From Rhineura floridana (Eukaryota > Chordata > Lepidosauria > Squamata > Rhineuridae): 64,000 nt of DNA. The translations under genes were made by a program, and so were the position numbers. Under the pieces are notes generated by a model. It was not told the DNA's origin. It did no database searches and saw only the letters and a list, made by a program, of their open reading frames with translations. Position 1 is the first letter of the stretch. Every line of letters starts with the position of its first letter. The stretch covers positions 32,344,474 through 32,408,473 of the forward strand of contig NC_084487.1 of assembly GCF_030035675.1 (NCBI RefSeq). The letters are read 5' to 3'. Positions 12,125 through 23,797 of this stretch are shown piece by piece.

Positions 12125-13245
12125 CACTTTCTTGTTGTTATGTGCCTTCAAGTTGATTATGACTTATGGCAACCCTATGAATCGGCAACCTCCAATAGCA
12201 TCTGTCGTGAACCATCCTGTTCAGATCCTGTAAGTTCAGGTCTGTGGCTTCCTTTATGGAATCAATCCATCTCTTGTTTAGCCTTCCTCTTTTTCTACTC
12301 CCTTCTGTTTTTCCCAGCATTATTGTCTTTTCTAGTGAATCATGTCTTCTCATGATGTGTCCAAAGTATGATAACCTCAGTTTCATCATTTTAGCTTCTA
12401 GTGATAGTTCTGGTTTAATTTTTTCTATCACCCAATTATTTGTCCTTTTCTCAGTACATGGTATGTGCAATGCTGTCCTCCAACACCACATTTCAAATGA
12501 GTTGATTTTTCTCTTATCCACTTTTTTCAGTGTCCAGCTTTCACATTCATACACAGAGATCAGGAATACCATGGTCTGAATGATCCTGACTTTAGTGTTC
12601 AGTGATATGTCTTTTGCATTTCTAGTTCTCTCATAGCTGCACTCCCCAGTCCTAGCCTTCTTCTGATTTCTTGACTATTGTCTCCATTTTGGTTAATGTC
12701 TGTGCCAAGGTATTGATAATCCTTGACAAGTTCAATGTCCTTGTTGTCAACTTTAAAGTTACATAAATCTTCTGTTGTCATTACTTTAGTCTTCTTGACG
12801 TTCAGCTGTAGTCCTGCTTTTGTGCTTTCCTCTCTAACTTTTATCAGCATTCGTTTCAAATCATTACTTGGTTTCTGCTAAGGGTATGGTATCATCTGCA
12901 TATCTTAAACTATTGATATTTCTCCCTCCAATTTTCACCACCTTCATCTTGGTCCAATCCCACTTTCCATATGATATGTTCTGTGTGTAGATTAAACAAG
13001 TAGGGTGATAAAATACACCCCTGTGGCACCCCCCTTTTAAGGCATTCCATAGTTTTTCATGATCTACACAATCAAAGGCTTTGCTGTAATCTATAAAGCA
13101 CAGGGTGATTTCCTTCTGACAATTCTGCCTTGGATGCCCCTGCTAGGAGTCTAGCCTCTTGGTCTAAACTCCTGACAGCATTGCTCTCAGCTTCTTCAAC
13201 ACTCTTAAACCCCTTTACCACGTTAAGGGGTGCATCCTAGAGGGG
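12125..13245 (-). mobile_element. RTE-BovB LINE with a large internal deletion
   Basis: On the minus strand the 3' end is typical BovB (ttcatagggttgccataagtc-like, then gcacataacaacaag) near 12125-12185. 12572-12138 encodes the C-terminal region after the reverse transcriptase (RKINSFEMWCWR, SYFGHIMRRHDSLEKTIMLG), and 12859-12599 encodes KTKVMTTEDLCNF and DYQYLGTDINQNGDN. Upstream, degraded reverse transcriptase sequence reaches the KAFDCVDHEKLWN region near 13040-13105. At about 13127 this joins directly to BovB 5' untranslated sequence (13128-13245) like that at 1850-1980. The endonuclease and the first part of the reverse transcriptase are therefore missing. Frames are broken by more than one change. 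Confidence 0.88.
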
Positions 13246-13610
13246 GAACATTTTCTTACCTGAACATAATTTTCAAGTAGTTTTAAACATATAAATCTGA
13301 TTTATTTATAGATGATATGAGTGTTCAGTAGTTGTAAGGCTTTCAGAAGTACAAGGGATTTGCACTTTTGATTCCCTGCTACTTGTGGGTTGTTTCATGT
13401 ATGCAAAATGGCAGCTTTTATGATATGTGGGTTATTTCCAAACACAGCCAGTTTTGCCCTGATACCCTCATCTTTGTTCATGTATACACAGGAGAGACAG
13501 TTTTACATCTGCATACACTTCAACATTTCACAGATTATAATAGGGAAAGGCTTGTAAATAACCCCCTATTGCTGTATGAGACTCTCTTTTCTATTGCATG
13601 TTGCTTGAAG
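13246..13610. other. Unique-looking AT-rich sequence
   Basis: No gene or named repeat recognised between the BovB 5' end and the hAT element. Confidence 0.4.
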
Positions 13611-13618
13611 GTTTTACT

Positions 13619-14058
13619 CAGGGCCGGCTCTAGGAATGCTGGGGCCCTTGGGCATCAGCTTGCCCTGGGCCCCAGCGTGTGTGTGTGTGCGCACGTGTAC
13701 ACACGCACGCAGCCCCCCCCACGTACCTGTCTGCTGTCTTTTATCATTGCCCTTAACGAAGACGGCAGCCGTGGTTTCCCTAAGGGGATGACACCTCCGC
13801 CACCTTCGTTGTTGATGGCACGCGTGTGTGCTACGCGCGTGCATGTTTGCCATCAACTAAGTTGGCAGCAAGGGCTTCAGTACCTTAGGGAAACCGCGGC
13901 TGCCATCTTTGTTAAGGGCAATGGTAAAAGACAGCAGACAGGTAGGTGGGGGGCAGCAGATCGCGGAAGGGGAGCACAGGGGCGGCTGAGGGGCCCCCTG
14001 TAGCTCCAGGGGCCATCGGGCCAGTGCCCCGACTGGCTGCCCTTTAGAACCGGCCCTG
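13619..14058. mobile_element. 440-bp non-autonomous hAT element with internal inverted repeat
   Basis: Terminal inverted repeats are cagggccggctcta and tagaaccggccctg, with the exact 8-bp duplication gttttact at 13611-13618 and 14059-14066. Inside, arms of about 60 bp at roughly 13727-13786 and 13880-13940 are inverted copies (for example cttaacgaagacggcagcc against ggctgccatctttgttaag). A GT/CA-rich stretch lies between the left end and the left arm. No transposase frame is present. hAT assignment rests on duplication length and end sequence. Confidence 0.9.
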
Positions 14059-14243
14059 GTTTTACTCCAACTGCTCCATGATGTATTATTCATTTACTCT
14101 GTAGTAGTGTGACATGCACTGCTTTAAGCCAAGACAGTACCTGTTCTTTTGGTTAAAGATATATACTAGAAAAGCATTCTTCTCCAGTCCTTTACCAATA
14201 GCTTGAGATAGGAATTGCCAGCATGTGAAATGAAAGACTGCAC
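14059..14243. other. Spacer with left target duplication of the next LINE
   Basis: No gene. 14231-14243 (tgaaagactgcac) is the left copy of the target-site duplication of the LINE at 14244-17215. Confidence 0.7.
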
Positions 14244-17215
14244 AATGTTGAACAATCTGAGTTTGATACTGGTAAATGGGCGAGTAGAAGGAGATTTTAA
14301 GGAAGAATTCACCTACCTATCCGGTACTAGAGTTTCCACTATTGATTTTTTTATAGTCTCTCGGGAGCTCCTACATGCCGTGTCCTTCTGTCAAGTGGAC
14401 ATTTGCCCTGAAAGCGATCATTTACCGCTAGTTCTCACCTTATCTTGTGGCAACCAAATCAGATATGTTGAGCAAGAACTAACTCTGGGTGGGGAAACAG
14501 AAAGGCGAGCAACACGATCAAATGGTCGGCTTACTTAGAAACTGACCTTAAAGACCTGCTTAATTCTGAAAGCTGTCTTCTATTGCGTGAAGCGCTCATC
14601 GCTGCAAATTCTGCGGATTCCACCCTTGATACTCTCCAACAACTGATTCAGGTTCTTCAAAAGAGCTTATTCTCTAAACCCGCAACTAAGACCCCCAGGC
14701 CTATTTTTCGATTGAAACCCTGGTTTGATCATGAATGCGTAGCCCAGAAGAATCTTCTTAAGTACAGAGAGTATAGAGATAATAACTCCCCACTACTAAT
14801 AATAAACTGGTTGGAGGAGAAGAAACGCTATAAACATCTAATTAAAGCTAAAAAGTCTCTAACTCAAAAAGAAGATTGGCAAAACCTACTGAAAGCATCT
14901 AGATCCAAGGATACAGTTACCTTTTGGAAAATGGTAGCAAAAGGATGGCCCAATCTCTCAGTTAGCCTGGACTATCATATACCTGTGACTACTTGGGAAG
15001 CCTATTTTACCAAAATTTCTGCGAGCGATCAGATATGTCATCTTTTACCCAAGCTAAATGGCTGTAATTTTCCTGAATGGCCCCCTGTCACACCTAAAGA
15101 AATTATCGGCCTAATTGCCAAACTGAAATCAGGCAAAGCACCCGGGTTGGATAATATTCCACCGGAGGTATTTAAAACCAACGTGGATTGGTGGGCCCCA
15201 GTTTTAGCTACCTTATTTACATGTATAGATTCTGACATCTCCATTCCAAAAGATTGGGGATTGGCAATAATCATCCCCATTTTTAAAAAGGGTATCAGAT
15301 CAGACCCGGCTAACTATAGACCAATCAGTTTGCTAAACATTATCAGCAAGTTTTATGCCACCCATTTAAGCAAGAAGCTTCTAACCTGGATGGAACAGGA
15401 AAATATTTTGGCTGAAGAGCAGGCGGGATTCAGAGCTGGCTGCTCTACAATGGACCACAGTTTGATCCTACAGCACTTAATAGAAAATATACATTATCCC
15501 CTGGAGGAGCTCTTTATGCTGCCTTTATCGACTTCAAATCAGCTTTCAATTTGGTGCCTAGATACAAACTTTGTGAGAAATTGGAGTCTACTAATATAGA
15601 TAGATACCTGCTTGCACTAATACGTTGTTTATATGAATCTACCCATCTACGTATTAGGTACAATGGAGCTGGACATCTATCTAGGTCAATTCCAACCTTT
15701 AAGGGTGTCAAACAGGGATGCGTTTTGGCTCCCTTGTTGTTCAATCTATATATTAACACCCTGGTTGAAACTATTTCACCTATAGGAACTCATTATCCTA
15801 GTTTGTGTAATAGGCCTATATTGATTCTCATGTATGCTGACAATGTGGTCCTGTTTTCTTTGACACCTATTGGGCTGAAACGATTGCTGAGAGCCCTTGG
15901 TAATTACTGCAAAAAGAAACTCCTGGATATTAGCCATGGCAAATCGAAAGTCATGGTTTTTACCAGGAGGAGACTAAAACATCGATGGCATATTAATGAT
16001 TACCCAATAGAGCAGGTCACGACCTATAGATACCTTGGGATGGTATTTCATTCCTCAGGATCGTGGCAAGTTCAAATAAAAAATGCTACTGCCAATGCAC
16101 ATAGAACTGCAAGGGCGATCCTCTCCTTCTATTATAATAAAGGTCAACACATCCCCTCTGCTATTCAGATTTTTGTGGCCAAAGTAGTCGCACAGTTACT
16201 TTATGGTGCGCAAATTGGTGCCCATGATAACTACGTGCCTTTTGAAACGGTACAGACGAAATGTCTGAGATCGATCTTTGGCATTCCATCTTGCGTCCCC
16301 AATGCAATCCTTCGTTTAGAAGCAGGGGGTATTACAATAAAAGCTCACATATGGATGCTTAAAATTAAATTGTGGTTAAAACTGTTGTTTATGCCGATGG
16401 GGTTGGCCACTCTGACGTTATCTGATGTTTTTTGTTCCAAATGGAAAAAGTCGTTAACATCTATATTACAATCTATAGGGTTTTCCCTCCCTATGGTCCT
16501 GTCGTTGGGTTATTCTAAAGCAAAATCTCACATTTTCCAAAGAATTTATGATATCGAATTACAATCTCATCTAACACGTGCCACAGCTAGCCCTGGACTT
16601 AGATATAATATAAGGCCATTCGCCTCTGCTCGCTATCTGGCTGATTTGACGGTCCCCAAATTCAGATTGGCGTTTACCCTTGCGAAATTTAATATACTAC
16701 CCTCTGCACTTCTGGAGGGCAGGTATAAGAAACTTGAATATGCTAAACAGGTATGCCCTTGTGATAATAGTACAGTGGAGACAGTTGACCATGTTTTACT
16801 TCACTGCCCATTTTATTGTAATTTTAGAACTGTCCTAATTACCCCAATTCTCCAAAGATCCCCTAATAGAGATGAAATTTTTTATGTGGATTATCTTTTG
16901 TCAGACCACAACCCCTACGTATCAGCTAAGGTAGCCTGTTTGTGTGCTGCTGCTATTCATTTCAGGAAGTCCCTACAAGCTTCCCAACCTTTATAAGATC
17001 TTTGTATTTATAGGGTGCAGATACCCCAAGGTGTAGGAGAAACCTACTCTCATATCGATTTTAGGGATACAGTACAGCACTTTCTGTTATTTCTTTTAAT
17101 TGAATTTTTTAGAATCTTTGGATCTTAAGTCGATTTTTAACGATAACTGATGTTTGTACAGATGTAACATTGTTTTTCTGGTCTATGACCGTAATAAACT
17201 TGTTGTTGTTGTTGT
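14244..17215 (+). mobile_element. LINE of the I/Vingi-like group (tentative), 5'-truncated
   Basis: The insertion is bounded by tgaaagactgcac (14231-14243) and tgaaagactgcgc (17216-17228). It starts in the endonuclease C-terminus (STIDFFIVSREL, PESDHLPLVLTL), then the reverse transcriptase (KSGKAPGLDNIPPEVFK, DPANYRPISLLNIISK, EEQAGFRAGCSTMDHS, GVKQGCVLAPLLFNLYIN), and a C-terminal zinc-knuckle-like CPCDNS...HVLLHCPF stretch, stopping at 16996. The 3' UTR ends in a (TTG)n tail after taataaact. Two frameshifts are evident, near 14505 and near 15505, and the catalytic YADD box reads YADN, so it is dead. Clade is inferred from the domain order and zinc-knuckle; a phylogeny could move it. Confidence 0.85.
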
Positions 17216-17228
17216 TGAAAGACTGCGC

Positions 17229-18244
17229 TACACAGCACCTTAGCATTGATGTGCACATATTTACAAGTATGTGCACTAGGAGTAAGGTGAATCCTGCTCC
17301 GAGATGTCTCTTCCAGAGATCCTGGTGAGAGAGCTGGACCTCTAAAGAATAATACTAGCCTCAGAAGGCAAAAATGGGGACAGATTTACCAGGGATCAGT
17401 TCTTGGATATTATTACCTGCCCTGGTAAATGTGGACAGCTGGAACCTATACATCTGTGAACCAGCCCACTATGTGTCACAGATTTGGTGAGTTCTATGAG
17501 ATAATGTTTTCCTGCAACTAATGAAAACCTGAATTGGCTCTTGGAGTTGGACCCACCAAGAGCCAAGGTGAGTCAGAACTGATAGCATTGGGCTAGATGC
17601 ATTATATTCCTTGTCTTCTAAATTGGGTATCTTTTTAAATTAACTGTGTATACAAAGCCATGCAGTCGTCAGGGTTACCCTCCCCGTTTCCTTTTCTACA
17701 ATCTTGGCTGACAAGCTACATTACTGCTAGCAGAGCGATAATTGTGCTGCTCCTCTGCCAAGGCTGAGTATGAACAGGCTTACATATAGTAATGATTACA
17801 TCAGCCTCTTAGTATGTTGGAATAAGAGAGTGCTGGCAGGTCCATACCACCTCTTTGGGAGGAAGACTGCTACTATTAGGACTGATCCACTTCTTGATTT
17901 GAATGGCATCTTCCTCCTGGTAGTTTTTATTTTTCTTTCTGGTGATATCCTCTAAAGTTCTTATTCAACGAGCAGTAGCAGCTTGGTGTACACTGAAATT
18001 CCCAGCCACCATTAACCAAGGCAGGTGCTCTCATCTACAGAGTCTCCTAGAAAACCTGTGTGTGCCTGTTTGGGCAGGCAGTTGTTTTTCATGGCGATGT
18101 CTTCACAGGCAAACACCACCCAGCCCTTTTCCAGGTATCATTTGGCAATAGTGGCCAGTAAGCCCATGAATAGTGCCCAAGCTGGCAGTTGGTGAATGTT
18201 GCCAGAAGCTGCAGTGTGCATAGTCACATGGTGCTGTTGGCACT
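17229..18244. other. No gene recognised
   Basis: About 1 kb between the LINE and the next MITE with no convincing frame, repeat or RNA gene. Confidence 0.4.
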
Positions 18245-18252
18245 CCCTAAAC

Positions 18253-18390
18253 CAGGGTTAGGGAATCTTTGGCACTTCTGGTGTTGCTGAACTGCAACTC
18301 CCATTATCCCTGGCCATTGGCTATGCATGGGGGGGCTGATGGGCGTTGTAGTCCAGCAACATCTGGAGGGCCAAAGGTTCCCCAGACCTG
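18253..18390. mobile_element. 138-bp foldback hAT-type MITE
   Basis: Inverted ends cagggttagggaatctttgg and ccaaaggttccccagacctg enclose paired actgcaactcccattatcc and gggcgttgtagtccagcaac arms. The flanks ccctaaac and ccctaaat match at 7 of 8 positions. Other members lie at 57381-57518, 60905-61041 and 61360-61497. Confidence 0.85.
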
Positions 18391-18398
18391 CCCTAAAT

Positions 18399-20638
18399 GA
18401 TATTGTTTGCAATTAGGACAAGCTTTGCAAAAGTTGAGCTGTCAGATCAAAGCCCAGATCTGGCAAGAGCTCAAGTGTTAGTTGTAACTAACTTGCAGAA
18501 AATAACCTTTAAACTATGTAAAAGGCATCCAACTAGCAATTAATATTAGAATTTAAGAATTAAGAACACACCTCCTCTTGGAAAGAAATCCTGTTTGTCT
18601 TAAATCTGCTGTTTATCCTGAATGTATCATAACACACACAGCTTTTTTCTTTTCTTTTTTTTAAGAGATGCTCTTTTGTTTTTATTCAGTGTCTGTCTTT
18701 CCCTTGTAGGCTTGATATGGCCTGGTGGGGCAAACATGCCATAAGCTGTTGCAAGAATTTGCAGTTTACACCCAAAGCCACCCTGGAGTTTGGCTTAAGG
18801 GAAAATAATGTGTGCCTAGAGACTTGGAAAGAGCACAGGTTGTGGTTTTGAGTTAGGTTGAAAGACATTTCTAAGAACCCAACATATTTAACATGCAAAT
18901 AACACATTGCATGCATCTAACAAAACCCTCATAGAGACTGTTGTTGGGTTGTTGCTTTTTGAGGGAAAAACTGCTTCAGGAGGAGACATTTGGAGCCTCA
19001 AGCCACTTCTTTCCTTTCTCTGTATGGTTTTATATACATATATGCAAGTGTAAATGCATGTCTGAAATCCCATGGTGGGGGAAGTGGGTTGGGGGGTATA
19101 ATTTGGGGTACAGAAAGTTTCTGGCTGGTGAGAGGCATGGGCTCTTGAAGCTTGGATATTGTTATTGGATATTGTTTTGAATTTGTGTATTTTGCTTCTG
19201 CAGTTTGTAACTTTCTGTCACTTTGGGAAGTGGGGGCATGGAGGACGCACAAAACAAATAAGCTGTAATGTTATCGTCCAAATGGTATCATGCAATTAAA
19301 GAAAATGTAATCAGTTAATAAATTAAACTGGCACATGAATGCTATTTCTGAAGAAGAAAATACTCATTTTAGATTATGCACACACATCACAAAAGGCTTC
19401 ATGCTAGAGGCATTCACTCCTTTGTGAGACAGGAGGAATATTTATATAGTACCATGAATGTGGATGACTCTTTTATTTTTTTATTTTATTTATTTAAAAC
19501 CATTTTTACCCCACTCTTAAGCCGAAAAGACTCCCAGAGTGGCTGACAAAATATTAATAAAAACAACAAACAAGATGCTCCCTGTCCTGAGGAGTATTCA
19601 ATCTTAAATACAGGAGCCAACAGAGGAATGGGATTGCAATGAAGGTGGAGCAAACAGAATACTGGATAGAAGTGGAGTACTGAGGTGAGCAATGGAAGGG
19701 GAGGCTGCACTACTCCATGTGAGAGGTGACCAGGGTGTGAACTTGCATTCGCCTAGAGGGTGAAGTGGAAGGGCAATCTCTTTATACAGAGAGAGGCCAT
19801 GTGACTTGGCAACATGGGGGAGTCAGAATTGGAGCCAAGGCTTTGTACATGTTTAGCAGGATGGATGAAGACTTAAACATTCAGCCCTAATAAGAAAAAT
19901 GGATGTAATTACATTCTGATAAATTGAATTGGCTTTATTGCCTTTCATCTTGGCAGGGAGTAGGATGGTTGAGGATGAGCATAATAGGATGATCGTGTAA
20001 ATCTAGGATGTGGCTTCTGGGTTAGGGGGATGCAAAGCCCATACCATCGTATAAGCACTAAAGTTGTTCTGGAAGAAGAGAAGAGGGAAACCCCTCCCTC
20101 TGCTTTGCAGATGGTCTGCTGGTTTCTTGCCAAGAAATAGTTTTGTAGCAGGAGAGATGGGAATATGCAATGCACACATCTGTGTATGCATAATATAACA
20201 AAGCAGGAAGGGTGGAAGTCCTCTGGGTAATTGTTATGAGGTGGTTTTTTTTTTTAAGGGAGCTAAATCAATTTTTTAAACAAACTGTGAAGCAGAATGG
20301 TGCAGATTTTTATGGAGCAATATTGGGGTTCTAAGCAGATCCTTTAGCAGCCATCCTCAACCAAACATTGCTTTATAAGGTGGTAGAAATGCTATAGTGC
20401 ATAGCCAGAGGAAAAGATTTCCTGCTCATACGCTGGAACTTTCCTTTGTTTGAGGGGTAGCGGGAAATTCCCAAAAGTAACCAGAATCTTAAAATCTAAG
20501 TGAATCCAAACATACCCATATTCAAAGATCATTATAAACAAATGAAGGCCTTCTTTTCTCAAAATGGGACAATAGCAACTACACAGGATGACTTAAATTG
20601 GGGGAAAGAGGGTGATCTTGATCGTGCGTGCGCCTGTG

Positions 20639-20640
<2 letters not shown>
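18399..20640. other. Non-coding interval, one degraded LINE/SINE tail
   Basis: 19468-19710 has a (TTTA)n start followed by a ccagagtggctgac block resembling a minus-strand L2-type 3' tail, too diverged for certainty. Nothing else recognised; short frames look random. Confidence 0.4.

Positions 20641-20690
<50 letters not shown>
20641..20690. repeat. (CA)25 microsatellite
   Basis: Fifty bases of uninterrupted CA dinucleotide, followed shortly by a G-run near 20706-20713. Confidence 0.98.
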
Positions 20691-20694
<4 letters not shown>

Positions 20695-21009
20695 ACTTTA
20701 AAATGGGGGGGGGGAGGCCTTTTTTCTTTCAAGGCCAGCAATCCCTTGGGAGTATTCTCCTGAGGGCAGTGTGCTGCTGATGGGTACTGGCGTGCCCTAG
20801 AAATTGGTGAGGCTAGAGCCAAAAGTGGGTGAAGCTTTCAGGATTAGGCTATTCTCTCTCACACGCACATGAACAATATGGAAGAGGAGGAGAGTCAGCC
20901 TACAGCATCCATATAAGATTAGGCAAGGGACCACATGCGGCCTCCAGGCCACAGGTTCTCCACCATTGATTTAAAAATAAATCAAAATAAATTAACTGCT
21001 TTGGCAGTT

Positions 21010-21795
21010 AAGACAGCTGTGGCTGTTTCTGGACCAGGATAGCCTGACCACTGTTGTCCACGCACTGGCAACCTCCAGGTTGGATTACTGTAATGCTCTC
21101 TATGTGGGGCTGCCCTTGAGGTTGGTCCGGAAGCTGCAGCTGGTGCAAAATGCAGCAGCGAGACTGCTCACTGGGGCAGGGTATCGCCAGCACGTCAACC
21201 CGCTACTGAAAGAATTGCACTGGCTGCCCATTTGCTGCCGGGCCAAGTTCAGGGTTCTAGTTTTGGTGTACAAAGCCCTATACACTTGGGACCAGAATAC
21301 CTGAAAGACTGTCTTACCCTTTATATACCCAGTTGATCAGTGCACTCTGCAGGTGAGGGCCTCCTGCAGATACCATCTTATCAGGAGGTCCGTTCCGCAC
21401 AACATAGGAAACGGACCTTTAGTGTGGCAGCATCTACCCTGTGGAATTCCCTCCCCTTAAATATTAGGCAGGTGTCATCTCTGTTATCTTTTTGGTGCCT
21501 TTTGAAGACTTTCCTCTTTCAACAAGCCTTTTAAGTTGAGACCTATCCCAGTCTGCGTCTGTGTTGGAATTGCTTTTGAATATGTTTTTTTAAAAAACAA
21601 CATGTTTTTTAACCCTTTTTTAAAGATGTTTTAAAAGCTTTTTAAAAAAATGTTTTTAAAGTTGTTTCGTTTTGGTGTATTTTACGGTCTGTTTTTATGA
21701 TGTTTTGATGTGTTTTTAGCGCTTCTGTTTGCCGCCCTGGGCTCCTGCTGGGAGAAAGGGCGGGATATAAATCAAATAAATAAATAAATAAGCAA
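21010..21795 (+). mobile_element. L2-clade LINE, 3' portion
   Basis: The frame around 21080-21300 encodes the conserved L2 C-terminal block (LQLVQNAAARLLTG, LLKELHWLPICCRAKF), and 21340-21534 continues it in another frame (FSVAASTLWNSLP...). The 3' end is typical: a gccgccctgggctcctgctg block followed by gcgggatataaatcaaataa and an (AATA)n tail. It is 5'-truncated and has at least one frameshift. Confidence 0.88.
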
Positions 21796-22099
21796 TGAGA
21801 GATCTGAATACAGGTCTCTTCTCATCTCAGTCAGTGCTATATGTGTGCTGCTATGTAATGTTTGGTTACTTAGAGAAATAATAAGTTAGGAAGTGCTGCT
21901 GGTAAATGAAAACAAGAGTATCACAAGAGCAGCCACCACCCCCAACCCCGCCCTTTCACTGTTACATGGGTGGGTCAGTGTAGTCGGATCATTAGTGATG
22001 AATGCGTTCTTTTTGTAAAGATGGCGGGAACTGATAAGGATCTTGATTTATTTTGAAATGAAGACACAGTTAGATTGATGCTGCAAAAGCCGTAGCACG

Positions 22100-22745
22100 T
22101 TTATTAAGGGTTTGAGTAAAATTGAGGAGTGCGTGCGGGTTAGTAAATAATATGGGAAGTAAATCCTGCCTGGATGGTGCCTTCGATGAAGTGGCCTTTG
22201 TCGGTGGGGGCGAAGCTCTCGTACCAGGTGTTCTCTCGGGTCCACTGGTTGTCCAGGTTGAACTCGTAATGGTCCAGAGGTCTTAGCTCCCACTCGATGG
22301 CGTAGGTAATCATGAACTGCCCCTCTTGGACCAGGTAGCTGTTGATGATAAAGTCGTTGTGCCCCTGTTTGTCCTCCATCACTTGGGTGGCCGTGGAGAT
22401 GGTAGGCTCCTCCTTAATCTTGACAAAGATCTGAGGAGGGGGCCGACTGAACACCATTGCGCCCATGTGGGTGATGTCACACCAGGCATATTCTTCGACT
22501 TGAGGCTTACAAGCCCAAATAGAGCCACAGAGGACAATGGGGACATTGTTCCACATCATGCCAGGCAGGAGAGGAATAAGGCCAATCATAGGGTTCCCCA
22601 ACTCGATGTAACTCCCTGAGTTGGTCACATGACTGACAAAGTGCCCGTCTCCAGAGGCATTGCCTGCTCCCACAGCCACAGGGTTGTAAAACATGTAGGG
22701 CTCCCCCCGGTCTTTGTTCTCTTCGTTCAACCACAGATTGGCGGC
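22100..22745 (-). mobile_element. Endogenous parvovirus capsid (VP) fossil, C-terminal part
   Basis: On the minus strand about 200 codons resemble the C-terminal part of a Parvovirinae capsid protein. The order of conserved blocks is as in adeno-associated and related viruses: a PGM.W block followed by G.IWA..P, then PPPQIFVK, then an EGQ....IEWEL block before the C-terminus. An aataaa signal follows the end of the frame at about 22100, consistent with the 3' end of the viral transcript. The stretch looks open with no evident breaks, but it is only the 3' portion of one gene; no replication gene was seen nearby. Genus cannot be decided by eye. The open frame suggests a rather young or constrained fossil. 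It is not an annotated host gene. Confidence 0.85.
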
Positions 22746-23446
22746 TAGTTAAGCCATAGCTTACCAAGTCAGGCTGGAGTAAGAGGAGCTTTAGGTGCTG
22801 TATACCTAACACTTCCCTACTGAAGTCCTAGCAAATATGGTGCTAGGAGAAAAGCGCCTGCAACAGTGGAGCATAGAAAGGTAAAGTTCAGATCTCCTCA
22901 CTCATTCCACATTCATGTCTAAAATGGGGAGGCAGGTTCTCTTTCCCCGTTTTAGACATGAATGTGGCTGATTCGTAAACAACAATCATGGCTGTCCTGT
23001 CACTTTGCCCTGCAGAAGAACAAGGAAGTCACTGCAAAAGTCACTCTTGTCTACTCCAGCACATTCAGCCAGCATAACATACTTGGGCCATTACTGTGTT
23101 TAAATGATTTGTTGATTTTATTTGTTTGTATTTTGAAACAATTTAGTAACTTTTTATTTTTTAAAAATTGTATATGATAGCAAAGCAGTTTTTGCTTTCC
23201 CTGTTAGCTTTCAAATTGTTTCCAAGTTTTTTTCTTTCCTTCTGCCTTACTGGTTGTAGTCAGACATACTGAGCATGCTCGTTTGGAACAGGCAACCAGT
23301 TGTAGCTTCCTAAATATGTAAGTCTTAAGTCTCTCGCGCATACAAGCAGTTTAATTTTTATATTTATAATTTTGTGTCCATAAATATTTGCGGAAGCTAA
23401 TATTGGTGGAATTCAAAATCCTTTACATTCCAGGATATGGAGGCTC
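22746..23446. other. Non-coding flank with a strong hairpin
   Basis: The only clear structure is the inverted repeat at 22907-22967 listed separately. The rest is AT-rich and shows no gene. Confidence 0.45.
22907..22967. repeat. 24-bp inverted repeat, hairpin
   Basis: Left arm 22907-22930 starts ccacattcatgtctaaaa and pairs with right arm 22944-22967 with one mismatch (a G-T type in RNA), around a 13-base loop. It lies about 160 bp from the parvovirus fossil. No known element was recognised. Confidence 0.9.
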
Positions 23447-23612
23447 TGGCTGTACAACATACATTTAAAGCACATGATTTCCCCCAAAGAATCCTGCGGA
23501 ATGTAGTTTGTTAAGAGTGCTGGGAATTGCACCTGTATGAGAGGTAAACTACAATTCCCAGGATGCTTTGGGGAAGTCCACATGCTTTTAGTGTATGGTA
23601 TGTATATACCAG
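23447..23612. mobile_element. Foldback MITE with aattcccaggatgc arms
   Basis: Outer ends ggctgtacaacatacattta and gtgtatggtatgtatatacc are inverted, as are the inner arms gaatcctgcggaatgtagtt and aactacaattcccaggatgc. Same family as 8025-8152 and 34588-34755. Confidence 0.75.
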
Positions 23613-23797
23613 CATAGTGCTTGTCTTCTCTTCCCAACCTTGCATTCTTATAATTTCAGTTATCGGTATTGTAGTCTCTCTCTCTGTCTCTCTCTGAAAT
23701 GCTGACCACTGCCTTTTCCCAAGTTTCCAATTTTAATTTTTAATAAAAGAAGAAAATTGTATAGAGGTTGTTGAGTGATTTCCCACTCAGATATAAG

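Noticed and set aside
13614-14093. Overlapping 80- to 211-codon frames around 13.4-14.1 kb as genes
   Set aside because: They lie within a non-autonomous hAT element with exact 8-bp target duplications and GC-rich inverted arms, which produce open frames on both strands.
20500-20763. Frames rich in Thr-His or Cys-Val near 20.6 kb
   Set aside because: They translate the (CA)25 microsatellite.
22746-22967. Hairpin at 22907-22967 as a parvovirus terminal repeat
   Set aside because: It lies on the 5' side of the capsid remnant, not beyond its poly(A) signal, and is far shorter than a viral terminus; kept only as an unassigned hairpin.
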